From Novosphingobium subterraneum (GTDB lineage: Bacteria; Pseudomonadota; Alphaproteobacteria; Sphingomonadales; Sphingomonadaceae), in the NCBI RefSeq assembly GCF_000807925.1, contig NZ_JRVC01000012.1, forward strand, positions 94,711 to 158,710: 64,000 nucleotides of DNA. The letters run 5' to 3'. Shown here one piece after another: positions 17,365 through 26,897 of the stretch (position 1 is the first letter of the stretch; every line of letters begins with the position of its first letter). Position numbers and translations under genes: made by a program. Below the pieces are notes generated by a model that had not been told where the DNA came from, did not search any database, and was given only the letters and a program-made list of their open reading frames with translations.

Positions 17365-18555
17365 TTAACCATCTTTTGTGCCTGGAAAGGCCTGCCATCC
17401 GTAAGCTCTGATCTCTTCACTATCGGCGCCAGCCAAGGGAGGGAAAGAGACAGATTTACCAATTTCGGAAACCTCGAAGCGTACAGGCGCGGCCTGCTCG
17501 AAATAGGCGCCCTCAACCGGGTGCTCGCGTCGGCGGAAGAAGCCCGTCTCCTGAAGATGGGGATCATTCATCACGTCTGCCAGATCGCGTACGGCTTGCG
17601 CAGGGATCTGGGCAGCATGACACCGCGCCAGTAACTCCGCAGTCGGCAAGGCCGGCGTGAAACGCGCTATCGCCTGGTACAATTCCGGCTGCGCCTTGAG
17701 CCGAAGCTGCGGCGTCGAGAGATGCTCCTGATCGAGGAAGTCCGGCTGCCCCAGCAGCGTGAAGATGCGTATCCACGCATCGTCGGTATAGGCAACGATG
17801 CTGATCCAGCCATCGGCTGTCGGGAAAGGCTGGCGATCGGGATCGACCTGCCGTGGGTATCCTGCGGGTCCATTGGGCGGATCGAATGTCAGGCCACCAA
17901 GGTGTTCAAGCAGCATGAAGCTTGAAAACACCTCGAACATCGGCACTTCAACCCGTTGTCCTTCGCCCGTCCGCTGCTTGTGCACGATGGCAGCCATTGC
18001 GGCATAGGCGGCATGCAGTCCTGCCACCTTGTCAGCGATCAGCGACGGAAGATAGCGCGGGCGCGGGTTGCCGTCGACCCGAGGCAACAGCGTGGCGGTG
18101 CCGGTGGCCGCCTGGATCACGTCATCATAGGCCTGCAGGTCTGCATAAGGACCATCGTGGCCAAAGCCGACGCAGTGGACATAGATCAAACCGGGATTGA
18201 TCGCCTTGAGCGCCTCGTAATCCAGCCCGATCCGCTCGAGCGCCTTGCCCCGCACGTTCACCACGAACACGTCTGCATCGCGCAGCAGGTCGAGCATCAC
18301 GGCCCGGTCGCCCTCGTCCTTCAGGTCGAGCGCAACGGACTTCTTGCCACGGTTGAGCGCCATCCACGCCGGTGCCATGCCCGGCGTGACAGCCGCTCTT
18401 GCCGACCAGCGAAACGCATCGCCAATGCCTGGCGCTTCGACCTTGATCACGTCCGCACCCAGATCCGCCATGATCTGCGTGGCGTATGGGCCGAAGACCA
18501 CGGTTGTCAGGTCAACAACACGGATGCCCTCGAGGAGAACCGGATTTTCCGCCAC
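17365..18555 (-). CDS. Family III CoA transferase (CaiB/BaiF-like)
   Basis: Moves CoA between an acyl-CoA and a free carboxylic acid, activating a substrate for beta-oxidation-type breakdown. 397 residues from GTG 18555, 13 bases after the thiolase stop, with a purine-rich AAGGGACAGGG upstream. The family hallmarks are present: the N-terminal GIRVVDLTTVVFGPYATQIMADLGADVIKVE, NRGKKSVALDLK, and QAYDDVIQAATG with the Asp that forms the acyl anhydride. Probably translated with the upstream thiolase gene. Specific acid unknown; formyl-, carnitine- and bile-acid-type enzymes look alike at this level. Confidence 0.9.
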   Translation of the reverse strand: MAENPVLLEGIRVVDLTTVVFGPYATQIMADLGADVIKVEAPGIGDAFRWSARAAVTPGMAPAWMALNRGKKSVALDLKDEGDRAVMLDLLRDADVFVVNVRGKALERIGLDYEALKAINPGLIYVHCVGFGHDGPYADLQAYDDVIQAATGTATLLPRVDGNPRPRYLPSLIADKVAGLHAAYAAMAAIVHKQRTGEGQRVEVPMFEVFSSFMLLEHLGGLTFDPPNGPAGYPRQVDPDRQPFPTADGWISIVAYTDDAWIRIFTLLGQPDFLDQEHLSTPQLRLKAQPELYQAIARFTPALPTAELLARCHAAQIPAQAVRDLADVMNDPHLQETGFFRRREHPVEGAYFEQAAPVRFEVSEIGKSVSFPPLAGADSEEIRAYGWQAFPGTKDG

Positions 18556-18568
18556 CTGCCCTGTCCCT

Positions 18569-20116
18569 TCAGTCGAACGCAAAGCTGTTTGCCTTTTCAC
18601 CCGTCGTAATGACCACGGGTCTGCCAAGCGGATCGCGCTCCAGCATCGCTGCAACGGTGGTGGCATCGCGTGTGGTGGCAACGAAGCGTCCGCCAGTGTC
18701 GAGTTCACCGATCACGATGGCCTGCTCCGGCACGCCTTTGGCGAAGGTCACCGTATATGTGCCGATGCGGCCGTTCCCTTGCGGCGCGAGCGCCATGGCG
18801 GCCTTGGGGACTGCATCGAGTTCAGCTTGCAGTTCCGCACTCAGGCACCCCGGCCATTCACGCGGGTCGCTGGACAGCACCGCTGCGCCGTACTTGGACT
18901 GGAAGCCGCCGTTCATGCCTACCAGGCCCTTGGCTCCAGGCTTGCCTCGCAAGATTTCGACCATGCTTGCCAACGCATGCGTGGAGTAGTTGTTGCCGGC
19001 TCCGCCGAAGTAGGGGAGACCGCCAGTAACCGTCAAACTACGCGGGTCATCTGCAGCAAGGCCAAGGCCGTCGATCGCGGCATTGAACACCGGGACGGGG
19101 AAGCAGGAATAAAAGTCGAAAGCGGCGATTGCATCGGCCGTCACGTTCGCCTGCGACAAGGCGGCGGCAATGGCGGCATTTGCAGCGGGATAGGCCCCGA
19201 TATCCGGCCGCTCCAGCAGTTCCCGCTCGTTGGCCAGGGCAGCCCCGTGAAGATATATCCACCTGGTCTCAGGCACCCTCGCCGCGCGGGCGGCCTTGAT
19301 TGACATCAGCACGAGCGCTGCCGCCTGATTGACCTGGTCGCGCGAGACCAGCTTGAGAGGATAGGGATCGCAGATCATCCGATTGCGCTCGCCGGGAGTG
19401 GCGATTTCATGCGCACTCATCGGCTTGACCGCGGCTGCGCTGTAACGGTTTGCTGCCGCAACTTTCGTGAACGGCGCGAACAGTTTCCCCATCGCCTCGG
19501 CATAGGCCTCGCGCGATAGGCCAAGACGGGCTCTCCGGGCATTCTCGCACAATGCGTAAGCCGTTACCGGCGCGCGAATGCCATGGGCAATGCTGGCTGC
19601 CGAAAGGGTGCCCTCAAAGCCCCTGCCCTTGTCGATCCACTCGACGCCGGTGGCATCGGGATCATCGCTCTCGGCCCAATCACGCGTCTCGCCCTTGGCC
19701 ACGAGATGGCGCACGGTCGAGATCGCCTCGCTGCCGAACATCAAGGCTGCCGACACGGCACCTGTCGCGATGCGGTTCCCAAGATCAGCCAGCAAGGCCA
19801 GCGGAGACTGTCCCCCCACCTTCTCGAGGATGGCGACTTCCGGCTTGATGCCCAGCCTTCGCGCAACTGCCAGTGGCAGCTTGTCCGCCCGCCCGAACGG
19901 GACTTGCATCGCTCCGGATTCCTCGAACGTCCGGATTGAACCGACCGCCTGCACCTGCGCTGCAACTGCCGCACCTGCCTGCGTGTCGGCAAGAGCCTCC
20001 CGGGCGGCCGCAGCGGCCAGATCGGCAAACGACAGGCCGACATATCCAGGATTGTCGACCCGTTCGACGAACTGGCCGACACCGACAATGACCGGGGTAT
20101 TCTCCGACAGGGGCAT
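18569..20116 (-). CDS. Thiolase-like acetyl-CoA acetyltransferase with C-terminal OB-like domain
   Basis: 515 residues. The thiolase fold of the SCP2/lipid-transfer type begins MPLSENTPVIVGVGQF. The catalytic His region GGLPYFGGAGNNYSTHALA is well kept, and KVGGQSPLALLADL replaces the usual Cys-containing turn, so the nucleophile position should be checked. The last about 90 residues (GRIGTYTVTF to VVITTGEKANSF) form the extra OB-like domain of this subgroup. The likely role is thiolytic or retro-Claisen cleavage in catabolism. First gene of an operon with the CoA transferase, divergent from a LysR gene. Confidence 0.85.
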   Translation of the reverse strand: MPLSENTPVIVGVGQFVERVDNPGYVGLSFADLAAAAAREALADTQAGAAVAAQVQAVGSIRTFEESGAMQVPFGRADKLPLAVARRLGIKPEVAILEKVGGQSPLALLADLGNRIATGAVSAALMFGSEAISTVRHLVAKGETRDWAESDDPDATGVEWIDKGRGFEGTLSAASIAHGIRAPVTAYALCENARRARLGLSREAYAEAMGKLFAPFTKVAAANRYSAAAVKPMSAHEIATPGERNRMICDPYPLKLVSRDQVNQAAALVLMSIKAARAARVPETRWIYLHGAALANERELLERPDIGAYPAANAAIAAALSQANVTADAIAAFDFYSCFPVPVFNAAIDGLGLAADDPRSLTVTGGLPYFGGAGNNYSTHALASMVEILRGKPGAKGLVGMNGGFQSKYGAAVLSSDPREWPGCLSAELQAELDAVPKAAMALAPQGNGRIGTYTVTFAKGVPEQAIVIGELDTGGRFVATTRDATTVAAMLERDPLGRPVVITTGEKANSFAFD

Positions 20117-20168
20117 GGCATCCTTTCGCTTTTTCCCGCCAAGCTAAAAGCGCCGGACCGCACCGTCC

Positions 20169-20189
20169 AATCGATTTAATCTTTCGATT
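20169..20189. promoter_or_regulatory. Dyad in the thiolase / LysR divergent promoter region
   Basis: AATCGA (20169-20174) and TCGATT (20184-20189) form a perfect inverted repeat separated by nine AT-rich bases, followed by a second palindrome TATTCGAATA (about 20197-20206). The arrangement between a LysR gene and a divergent catabolic operon is where LysR regulators normally bind both their own and the target promoter. Confidence 0.5.
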
Positions 20190-20216
20190 TATAGGGTATT
20201 CGAATATATCGAGCTC

Positions 20217-21185
20217 ATGCAGCCCGATGTCGATCTGAAAGCTATCCGGTGCTTCCTCGCTCTTGCGCAGGAATTGAGCTTCGGCCGTGCGGCGAAGCGC
20301 ATGAACCTGACGCAGCCCAGCCTTTCGGCACAGATCCGCAAGCTCGAGGAACAGATCGGCCAGCGCCTGTTCGACCGGACTACGCGCGCGGTCCAGCTAT
20401 CGCCCGTTGGCACGGCACTGCTCGACCAGGCCGGTACCTTCGTCGCCCAAGCCGATGCCTTCGCCGCCCAACTTGCCGCTTGGCGGGATCGCCCTGATCG
20501 CCGGATCGTCCTCGGCGCGCCAAGCTATACGTTCGAACTGCCTCAGCACGGAGCGCTGCTATCGGCGATCGCGCGCGAGCTTCCGGACATATCGCTGCGG
20601 GTGGACAACGATTTTGCCTATTCGCTTTGCGAGGGGCTGATCAAGGGCACCGTCGATCTCGCCATGGTGGTTGCCGCCGTCGTGCCTCACGACAAGTATT
20701 TGGCCGACATGGCCCGCCAGCAATGCGGCGAACTTGAAATTCCGGATGGTTTGCCTCGCCTGACGCTCAGCCGCGAACCGATCGGCCTGGCCATTCCGCA
20801 AGAGCACCCTCTCGCCCGGTTCGACGTCGTGCCGCAGGCAGCTTTGTCCGGATCGGTCATCGCGATGCTCGCCCCGTTGCACGGCAAGAGCCTGTATCAA
20901 CCGATATCGACGTGGCTTGCGGCTGCCGGGGCGACGGGCTTCCTCCCGCCCGAAGCACACGCCTTTGCGCTGGAACGATATTGCCGCGAATATCGCATTC
21001 CGGCGATCTCCATCGCGCAATTTCGCCCGAAGGATCACGGAAACGTCGTTTATCGACCCGTCGCGGGCCTTTCCATCCTCACCGAGCTGGCGGTGCTGCG
21101 AAGCAGCCGTCAAATGCGCGCGGCAAGCGAGATGCAGCTCTGGAAAATTGCAGAATCCCTTGTGCCTCAGGCATTTGCCGACTGA
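20217..21185 (+). CDS. LysR-family transcriptional regulator
   Basis: 322 residues. The N-terminal winged HTH (about 3-62) matches the family well: AIRCFLALAQELSFGRAAKRMNLTQPSLSAQIRKLEEQIGQRLFDRTTRAVQLSPVG, followed by a two-subdomain effector-binding region. Divergent from the thiolase/CoA-transferase operon and so a likely activator of it, sensing a pathway intermediate. Its 3' end overlaps the convergent AraC gene by 19 bases. Confidence 0.92.
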   Translation: MQPDVDLKAIRCFLALAQELSFGRAAKRMNLTQPSLSAQIRKLEEQIGQRLFDRTTRAVQLSPVGTALLDQAGTFVAQADAFAAQLAAWRDRPDRRIVLGAPSYTFELPQHGALLSAIARELPDISLRVDNDFAYSLCEGLIKGTVDLAMVVAAVVPHDKYLADMARQQCGELEIPDGLPRLTLSREPIGLAIPQEHPLARFDVVPQAALSGSVIAMLAPLHGKSLYQPISTWLAAAGATGFLPPEAHAFALERYCREYRIPAISIAQFRPKDHGNVVYRPVAGLSILTELAVLRSSRQMRAASEMQLWKIAESLVPQAFAD

Positions 21186-22216
21186 CCATCGGGTGCCTTG
21201 CGCGGGCGCGTTTGCGCCATAAGGGCTCGCGCGCCGGTGGACATATGTTGACGCAGGAAGCGGCTTGCCGCGCTGGCGTCGGTATAGCCGAGGCGATGCG
21301 AAAGTTCGGTCAGGTTGGGTCGTCGCGCGGTGCGAAAGTATTCGTCGGCAGTATGCTTTCGCACCTGTTCGAGAATCACTGCGAAGCTCGTGCCCCTTTC
21401 GGCAAGGCGGCGCTGGAGGCTCTGCGGAGAAAGGCCGGCAAGCCCGGCAACATGCGGCAGGTTTGCCCGCCGCTCCGTCAGGTTGGTGGCGATGAAGTAG
21501 CGCACCTGCTGCATGAGATCGCCCGGCCATTGGCTATCGGCCTGGGCCAACTGCTTTTCAAGGTAGCGAACCATGTTGGGATTGGCCCGCTGCGAAGGCC
21601 GATGCAGATCCGACTTGCGGAAGACCAGCGCACAGCGATCCGACCCGAACTCGATCGGACAACGAAACACCGCCTGATGATACCGCCAACTCTGCGGCGC
21701 GGGATGATCCAGCTCCAGCCTGATCGGCGTCCATTCCTCACCAAGGAGCATCCGCGTGATGCGTAACTGGAGTGTCAGCGTGGCCTGCAGGAATTGCGAG
21801 CCGCCAAACCGCGCAGGCACCATGAGAACATGGCGCAAGGCCGCCTCATGCCCGGTAATATCCGTGCTCGAACGCATCGCCGCACTTTCGAGGTGCATGT
21901 AGCGTCGCGTTATCCGTGTCGCCTCGTCAAGCGTGGTGCAATGATCCCAAAGCAGGCTGATCGGGCCGAAGCCGCGCACATTGCACCACATGGAGAAGGC
22001 CACGCCAAGATCATCGCGGCCGGATGCGATCGCGGCAGCCTGCAGAACGTCTACGTGCGCACTTGCCGGCAGCCATTCCGCCTCGTTCGCCTGTTCCACG
22101 TGGGCAAAGACGTCGGGAGGGCAAAGGCTCCTCAGATCAAGCCCCGACACTTCCGCGAAGTGGGCGAACTGGCGCATGGCGCTGGCATGAGCGAGACCGC
22201 TTTCCGATTCCATCAT
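21167..22216 (-). CDS. AraC-family regulator with arabinose-binding-like (OruR-type) N-domain
   Basis: About 349 residues from ATG 22216 (ATG 22213 is equally possible; an upstream TTG is less likely). The N-terminal half resembles the ligand-binding domain of AraC regulators (MRQFAHFAEVSGLDLRSL; FGPISLLWDHCTTLDEA; helical). The C-terminal double HTH includes LPHVAGLAGLSPQSLQRRLAERGTSFAVILEQVR and NLTELSHRLGYTDASAASRFLR. Divergent from the TonB receptor, which it probably controls. Convergent with, and overlapping, the LysR gene. Confidence 0.9.
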   Translation of the reverse strand: MMESESGLAHASAMRQFAHFAEVSGLDLRSLCPPDVFAHVEQANEAEWLPASAHVDVLQAAAIASGRDDLGVAFSMWCNVRGFGPISLLWDHCTTLDEATRITRRYMHLESAAMRSSTDITGHEAALRHVLMVPARFGGSQFLQATLTLQLRITRMLLGEEWTPIRLELDHPAPQSWRYHQAVFRCPIEFGSDRCALVFRKSDLHRPSQRANPNMVRYLEKQLAQADSQWPGDLMQQVRYFIATNLTERRANLPHVAGLAGLSPQSLQRRLAERGTSFAVILEQVRKHTADEYFRTARRPNLTELSHRLGYTDASAASRFLRQHMSTGARALMAQTRPRKAPDGQSANA

Positions 22217-22365
22217 GATGCAATCTGACAATACTGTGCCGCGATCCGTCAAGATCAATTAAACGATTAAACGCACAATGCCGCTGCAGTCAGCTTCTGT
22301 CCAGTCCGGGACAGCGTCTGGAACACCAATTACAGCCGCCACAAGGCGGCGCATGGGAGGCAGCC

Positions 22366-24789
22366 TTGAAAGCATTGTACTTGCGTAACGCAGCACTTGC
22401 CGCAATCGCGGCTTCGGTCACTTTGCCGAACCTGGCGCACGCCCAGCAGGCCGAAGAGCAATCTACCCCCGGCCTTGCCGAGATCATCGTAACGGCACAG
22501 CGCAGGACCGAGAATCTTCAGGACGTGCCGATCGCGATAACTGCGGCCAACGCCGAAACACTCGCCCAGGCGCGCGTCGAGAACGTCGCGAACATCCAGG
22601 CCATCAGCCCCTCGATCAGCTTCCGCGTCACCAACATCGCAACCTCGAGCGCGAACCTCATCATCCGTGGTCTGGGCACGACCGGAAACAGCCGCTCGTT
22701 CGAAGGCTCGGTCGGCGTCTTCATCGATGGGGTCTATCGCACCCGCGCGGCAGCGGCGCTGCAGAACTTCCTCGACATCGACAACCTTCAGGTGCTGCGC
22801 GGCCCGCAGGGGACCCTGTTCGGCAAGAACACCACCGCCGGCGCCCTGTTGCTCGCCTCGGCATCACCCTCGCTCAACGACGTCAATGGCGCCGTTGAAG
22901 TGACCTACGGAAATTACGACACCTTGATTGCCCGCGGCGCCGTCAATGCTCCACTCTCGGACAAGGTTGCATTCCGCATCGCCGGGCTCGCCTCGTCGGC
23001 CGATGGCTTCTTCACCGACAGCACCACCGGCCAGAGCCTCAACGACAACAAGACCCGCGCGGTCAAGGCGCAGCTGCTGTTCGAGCCGAGCGAGAACCTC
23101 ACCGTCCGCCTGATTGGCGACTACTCGCACAGCCAGGGCAACTGCTGCTACGCCACCTCGGCCTTCATCGACGGTCCCACCCAGCCGATCATCGATCTGC
23201 TGACGCTCTACCAGCCAGCCAGCAGCCAGCAGTTCCTTGGCGTGCTTGCCGGCCTGATCCCGGCCTCGTCGATGACGCCGACCGGTCGCAAGCTTCCTGC
23301 CCGCGATCCCTCGAAGTTCGAGCAGACCCTGAATGGCAATGGCCAGCAGGAAATCGAGGATTACGGCGGCACCATGCTGATCGACGCACAGGTCGGAGAA
23401 GGCACGCTGAAGTCGGTTACGGCAGTGCGCCAGTTCACCGTCGACCAGCGCGATCTCGACCCCGATTTCTCGGGCGCCGACATCTTCCGCTACAATGAAA
23501 GCTTCTCCAGCCGCTTCATCTCGCAGGAACTGACCTACAACACGAAGATTCCGGCGCTCAACGCCGAGGCAGTGTTCGGACTGTTCTTCTCGGACGAGAA
23601 GCTCAAGATGGGCCGCAGCCTGCCATGGGCGAACCAGGCGCAGTTCTACTGGGATGCGATCTTCGCCAGCCTCGGCGTCGCCCCGGGCACTGCATACGCT
23701 GCCCCCGGTACATGGACCACCGAGCGCATGGGCGGCACGGCCAAGTCCTACGCAGGCTTCGCCCACCTCGATTTCGCGGTGAATGACAAGTTCAACGTCA
23801 TTGCCGGCGTGCGCTACTCGATCGAGAAGAAGCGCGGCTTCTTCAACAACGCCTTCTATCGCCCGATCCCGACGGATGTATTCACCCTGCTCGGCATCGC
23901 CCCATCGCCGGCATACGACGCCACGACGACCAACAAGGCGCTCTCGGGCACCCTCGGCGTCCAGTACCGCCCGACTGACGACATCATGCTCTATGCGACG
24001 TACAACCGCGGCTTCAAGGCGGGCGGCGTCAACATGGACGTCAATGCGGCAGGCACGCTGATCAACAACGCTGCTGTCTACAATGCCCTGCCTGCCGCAA
24101 TCCGCATCGGCTTCTTCGGCAATGCGCCAGCACAGGCACCGCTGAACCCGCGCTACAAGCCGGAGAAGGTCAACGCCTTCGAAGTCGGCGGCAAGTTCCA
24201 GTACCTCGATGGACGGGCTCGCACCAACATCGCGTTCTTCTACTATGACCTGTCCGACCTCCAGATCGCACAGTTCATCGGGCTGCGCTTCACAGTGCTC
24301 AATGCCAAGTCGGCGAAGGACTACGGTCTCGAGATCGAGAACCTGTTCCAGATCACCGACAGCCTGACGCTCGGCCTCGATGGTACGTGGATCCCGCATG
24401 CCCAGTACGGGAAGGATAGCAACATCGACCCGGTCCTGTCGGACTCGCGTTTCCGCTTCAGCCCGAAGTTCTCTGGCAACGCCACGCTGAACCTCGATCA
24501 GCCGATCAACGACAACCTCAGTGTGCTGGCTCGCGTGCAGGCACAGTATCAGAGCCGCCAGCTGATCAGCACCGCGACTACGGCTGAACAGGGACCGGTC
24601 ACCCTGGTCAACGCCAACCTCGGGTTCAAGCTGCCGAAGACCGGCCTGCTGATCGAAGGCTGGGTGCAGAACCTGTTCGACAAGACCTGGTTCACCCAGT
24701 CATTCCCCACCCCGCTCCAGACCGGCGATCAGAACGCCTATCCCGGAGCGCCTCGCACCTACGGCATCCGCGTCCGCGCCTCGTTCTGA
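22366..24789 (+). CDS. TonB-dependent outer-membrane receptor
   Basis: 807 residues. The start is TTG 22366, supported by GGGAGG five bases upstream; the nearest ATG is out of frame. The signal peptide ends near AHAQ (residue 27). The TonB box / plug starts EIIVTAQRRTENLQDVPIAITA, with VGVFIDGVYRTR and VLRGPQGTLFGKNTTAGA in the plug and a C-terminal barrel ending VRASF. It belongs to the large sphingomonad group used for uptake of hydrophobic or aromatic substrates rather than siderophores only. Flanked by the AraC regulator and catabolic enzymes, it is probably the importer of this locus. A terminator follows. Confidence 0.93.
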   Translation: MKALYLRNAALAAIAASVTLPNLAHAQQAEEQSTPGLAEIIVTAQRRTENLQDVPIAITAANAETLAQARVENVANIQAISPSISFRVTNIATSSANLIIRGLGTTGNSRSFEGSVGVFIDGVYRTRAAAALQNFLDIDNLQVLRGPQGTLFGKNTTAGALLLASASPSLNDVNGAVEVTYGNYDTLIARGAVNAPLSDKVAFRIAGLASSADGFFTDSTTGQSLNDNKTRAVKAQLLFEPSENLTVRLIGDYSHSQGNCCYATSAFIDGPTQPIIDLLTLYQPASSQQFLGVLAGLIPASSMTPTGRKLPARDPSKFEQTLNGNGQQEIEDYGGTMLIDAQVGEGTLKSVTAVRQFTVDQRDLDPDFSGADIFRYNESFSSRFISQELTYNTKIPALNAEAVFGLFFSDEKLKMGRSLPWANQAQFYWDAIFASLGVAPGTAYAAPGTWTTERMGGTAKSYAGFAHLDFAVNDKFNVIAGVRYSIEKKRGFFNNAFYRPIPTDVFTLLGIAPSPAYDATTTNKALSGTLGVQYRPTDDIMLYATYNRGFKAGGVNMDVNAAGTLINNAAVYNALPAAIRIGFFGNAPAQAPLNPRYKPEKVNAFEVGGKFQYLDGRARTNIAFFYYDLSDLQIAQFIGLRFTVLNAKSAKDYGLEIENLFQITDSLTLGLDGTWIPHAQYGKDSNIDPVLSDSRFRFSPKFSGNATLNLDQPINDNLSVLARVQAQYQSRQLISTATTAEQGPVTLVNANLGFKLPKTGLLIEGWVQNLFDKTWFTQSFPTPLQTGDQNAYPGAPRTYGIRVRASF

Positions 24790-24807
24790 CGTTGCAGGAA
24801 TGGATGC

Positions 24808-24844
24808 AAAGACCCTCGCTTTCGGAAGACAGCGAGGGTCTTTT
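24808..24844 (+). terminator. Intrinsic terminator of the TonB receptor gene
   Basis: Perfect 10-bp stem GACCCTCGCT (24811-24820) / AGCGAGGGTC (24831-24840), flanked by AAA and TTTT. It separates the receptor from the enzyme operon. Confidence 0.92.
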
Positions 24845-24908
24845 GCGTGGCCACCGGACCGTTAAGCTGATTGCACAGAGTCGCATGCAGCGGCCGAAAG
24901 GGAGAGCG

Positions 24909-25646
24909 ATGATCGACGATACAGACTTCACCGGCAGGCATGTCCTTGTCGTTGGCGGCTCCAGCGGCATTGGCAACGGCATCGCACAAGCCTTTCGTGC
25001 ACGCGGCGCCGCAGTCCACGTCTGGGGAACCCGGCCTGGCGCAGAAGACTATGATCCTGCCGATGGGTCTGATCTCTCCGGTCTCGGTTACACCTGCGTC
25101 GATGTCGGCAATCCCGATGCCATCGCGGCAGCCCCTTTTCCTTACTCCAGCCTCGACGTGCTCGTCCTCTGCCAGGGCACGGTGGTCTACAAGCGCGGCG
25201 AGTTTGCGCGGGAGGGCTGGGACAAGGTCATGGCCGTCAATCTCGACAGCGTAATGCACTGTTCGATGAAGTTCCGCGCGCGGCTTGGCGAAAGCAACGG
25301 CTCGATCATCGTCGTCAGCTCGATCTCCGGTCTCAAGGCCAATATCGGCAACCCGGCCTATGCCGCGTCCAAGGCCGGCGCGATCAGCCTGACCAAGACA
25401 CTGGGGCAGGCGCTCGCTGCCGAGGGCATCCGCGTCAATGGCCTCGCCCCCGGTCTGGTCGATACAAAGCTGACCAAGGTCACCACCGCCCACCCGCAGC
25501 GCCTCGAAGGGGCCCTTGCCAGCATTCCGCAGCGCCGGATGGGCACTCCTGCCGACATGGCAGGTGCCGCAATCTTCCTCGCCTCCCCGCTTGCCTCTTA
25601 CGTCACCGGCCACACCCTCGTGGTCGACGGCGGCCTCTCGCTCTGA
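24909..25646 (+). CDS. Short-chain dehydrogenase/reductase
   Basis: NAD(P)(H)-dependent oxidoreductase of the classical SDR family. 245 residues from ATG 24909 with GGGAGAGC upstream. The cofactor motif VVGGSSGIGNGIA is near residue 14; the catalytic SSISG (Ser) and YAASK (Tyr, Lys) follow; VNGLAPGLVDT is the usual post-active-site turn. Near its N-terminus VHVWGTRPG suggests an NADP-type pocket. First gene of SDR-ACAD-ADH, separated by 11 and 13 bases, thus an operon. Likely a beta-hydroxyacyl or alicyclic alcohol dehydrogenase; substrate not known. Confidence 0.9.
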   Translation: MIDDTDFTGRHVLVVGGSSGIGNGIAQAFRARGAAVHVWGTRPGAEDYDPADGSDLSGLGYTCVDVGNPDAIAAAPFPYSSLDVLVLCQGTVVYKRGEFAREGWDKVMAVNLDSVMHCSMKFRARLGESNGSIIVVSSISGLKANIGNPAYAASKAGAISLTKTLGQALAAEGIRVNGLAPGLVDTKLTKVTTAHPQRLEGALASIPQRRMGTPADMAGAAIFLASPLASYVTGHTLVVDGGLSL

Positions 25647-25657
25647 AAGATTGCCGG

Positions 25658-26884
25658 ATGCACTTCGAACATACCGACAAGGTCAAGGATCTTCTTGCCC
25701 GCCTCGAAGCCTTCATGGACGAACACGTCTATCCGGCCGAGCAGGACTATTACGACTTCGTCCATGACCAGCAGAATCTCTGGGCCGAATGGCCGGGGAT
25801 GGAACCGCTCAAGGAAAAGGCCCGCGCGGCCGGCCTGTGGAACCTGTTCCTTCCTCACGAATATGGTGCGTGGTCGCCCGGCCTCACCAACCTTGAATAT
25901 GCGCCTCTGGCCGAAGTCATGGGCCGCGTGCCGTGGTCCAGCCAGGTGTTCAACTGCTCGGCGCCCGATACCGGTAACATGGAAGTCCTCGCCAAGTTCG
26001 GCAGTCCCGAACAGCAGGAGCGCTGGCTGCGCCCGCTCCTCGAAGGCACGATCCGTTCCGCCTATGTGATGACCGAACCGCAGGTGGCCTCGTCGGACGC
26101 TACCAACCTTGAACTCTCGATCATTCCCGATGGCGATGACTACGTGATCAACGGGCGCAAGTGGTGGATTTCCAATGCCATGCACCCCCGCTGCGAACTC
26201 ATGATCGTCATGGGCAAGACCTTCTTCGACGGACCGCGCCACAGCCAGCACTCGCAGATCCTCGTTCCGCGCAATACGCCGGGAGTCACCGTGGTCCGCC
26301 ACCTCAAGGTCTTCGGCTCGCACAATTCACCGGGCGGCGAGGTCGAGCTGCGCTTTGACAATGTCCGCGTGCCCCGCGCAAACATGGTCCTCGGCGAAGG
26401 ACGCGGCTTCGAGATCGCCCAGGGTCGCCTCGGGCCGGGCCGCATCCATCACTGCATGCGCTCGATCGGCCAGGCTCAGCGCGCGCTCGAATGGATGGCC
26501 CGCCGCGCCCACAGCCGTGCCGCCTTCGGCAGGAAGCTGGCCGACCAGTCGAGCGTGCGGCAGGACGTTGCCCGCTCGTTCTGCGAAGTGGAGATGGCGC
26601 GGCTGCTCACGCTCAAGGCTGCCGACGCGATGGATCGCAAGGGCAACAAGGAAGCGCGAGACCTGATCGCCGCGATCAAGGTCGTCGCTCCCTCGATGGC
26701 GCAGCAGGTCGCTGACCGCGCGATCCAGGTCCACGGCGGCATGGGCGTCAGCGAGGACGGCCCGATGGCCTATTTCTTCACGCTCAATCGCTACGTTCGC
26801 CTCACCGACGGGCCGGAGGAAGTCCACATGAGCCAGCTGGGCAAGCTCAAGATCGCCGAATACGTCGCCTCGAACGCCCGCTGA
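25658..26884 (+). CDS. Acyl-CoA dehydrogenase (ACAD10/11-like)
   Basis: FAD enzyme introducing an alpha,beta double bond into an acyl-CoA. 408 residues. The start HFEHTDKVKDLLARLEAFMDEHVYPAE and NLFLPHEYG are typical of the ACAD10/11-like group. YVMTEPQVASSDATNLEL is the FAD/substrate-binding motif, and DRAIQVHGGMGVSEDGPMAYFF the C-terminal signature. Members act on long or 4-hydroxy acyl-CoAs as well as alicyclic acids. Middle gene of the SDR-ACAD-ADH operon. Confidence 0.92.
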   Translation: MHFEHTDKVKDLLARLEAFMDEHVYPAEQDYYDFVHDQQNLWAEWPGMEPLKEKARAAGLWNLFLPHEYGAWSPGLTNLEYAPLAEVMGRVPWSSQVFNCSAPDTGNMEVLAKFGSPEQQERWLRPLLEGTIRSAYVMTEPQVASSDATNLELSIIPDGDDYVINGRKWWISNAMHPRCELMIVMGKTFFDGPRHSQHSQILVPRNTPGVTVVRHLKVFGSHNSPGGEVELRFDNVRVPRANMVLGEGRGFEIAQGRLGPGRIHHCMRSIGQAQRALEWMARRAHSRAAFGRKLADQSSVRQDVARSFCEVEMARLLTLKAADAMDRKGNKEARDLIAAIKVVAPSMAQQVADRAIQVHGGMGVSEDGPMAYFFTLNRYVRLTDGPEEVHMSQLGKLKIAEYVASNAR

Positions 26885-26897
26885 AGGACCCGCTGTC

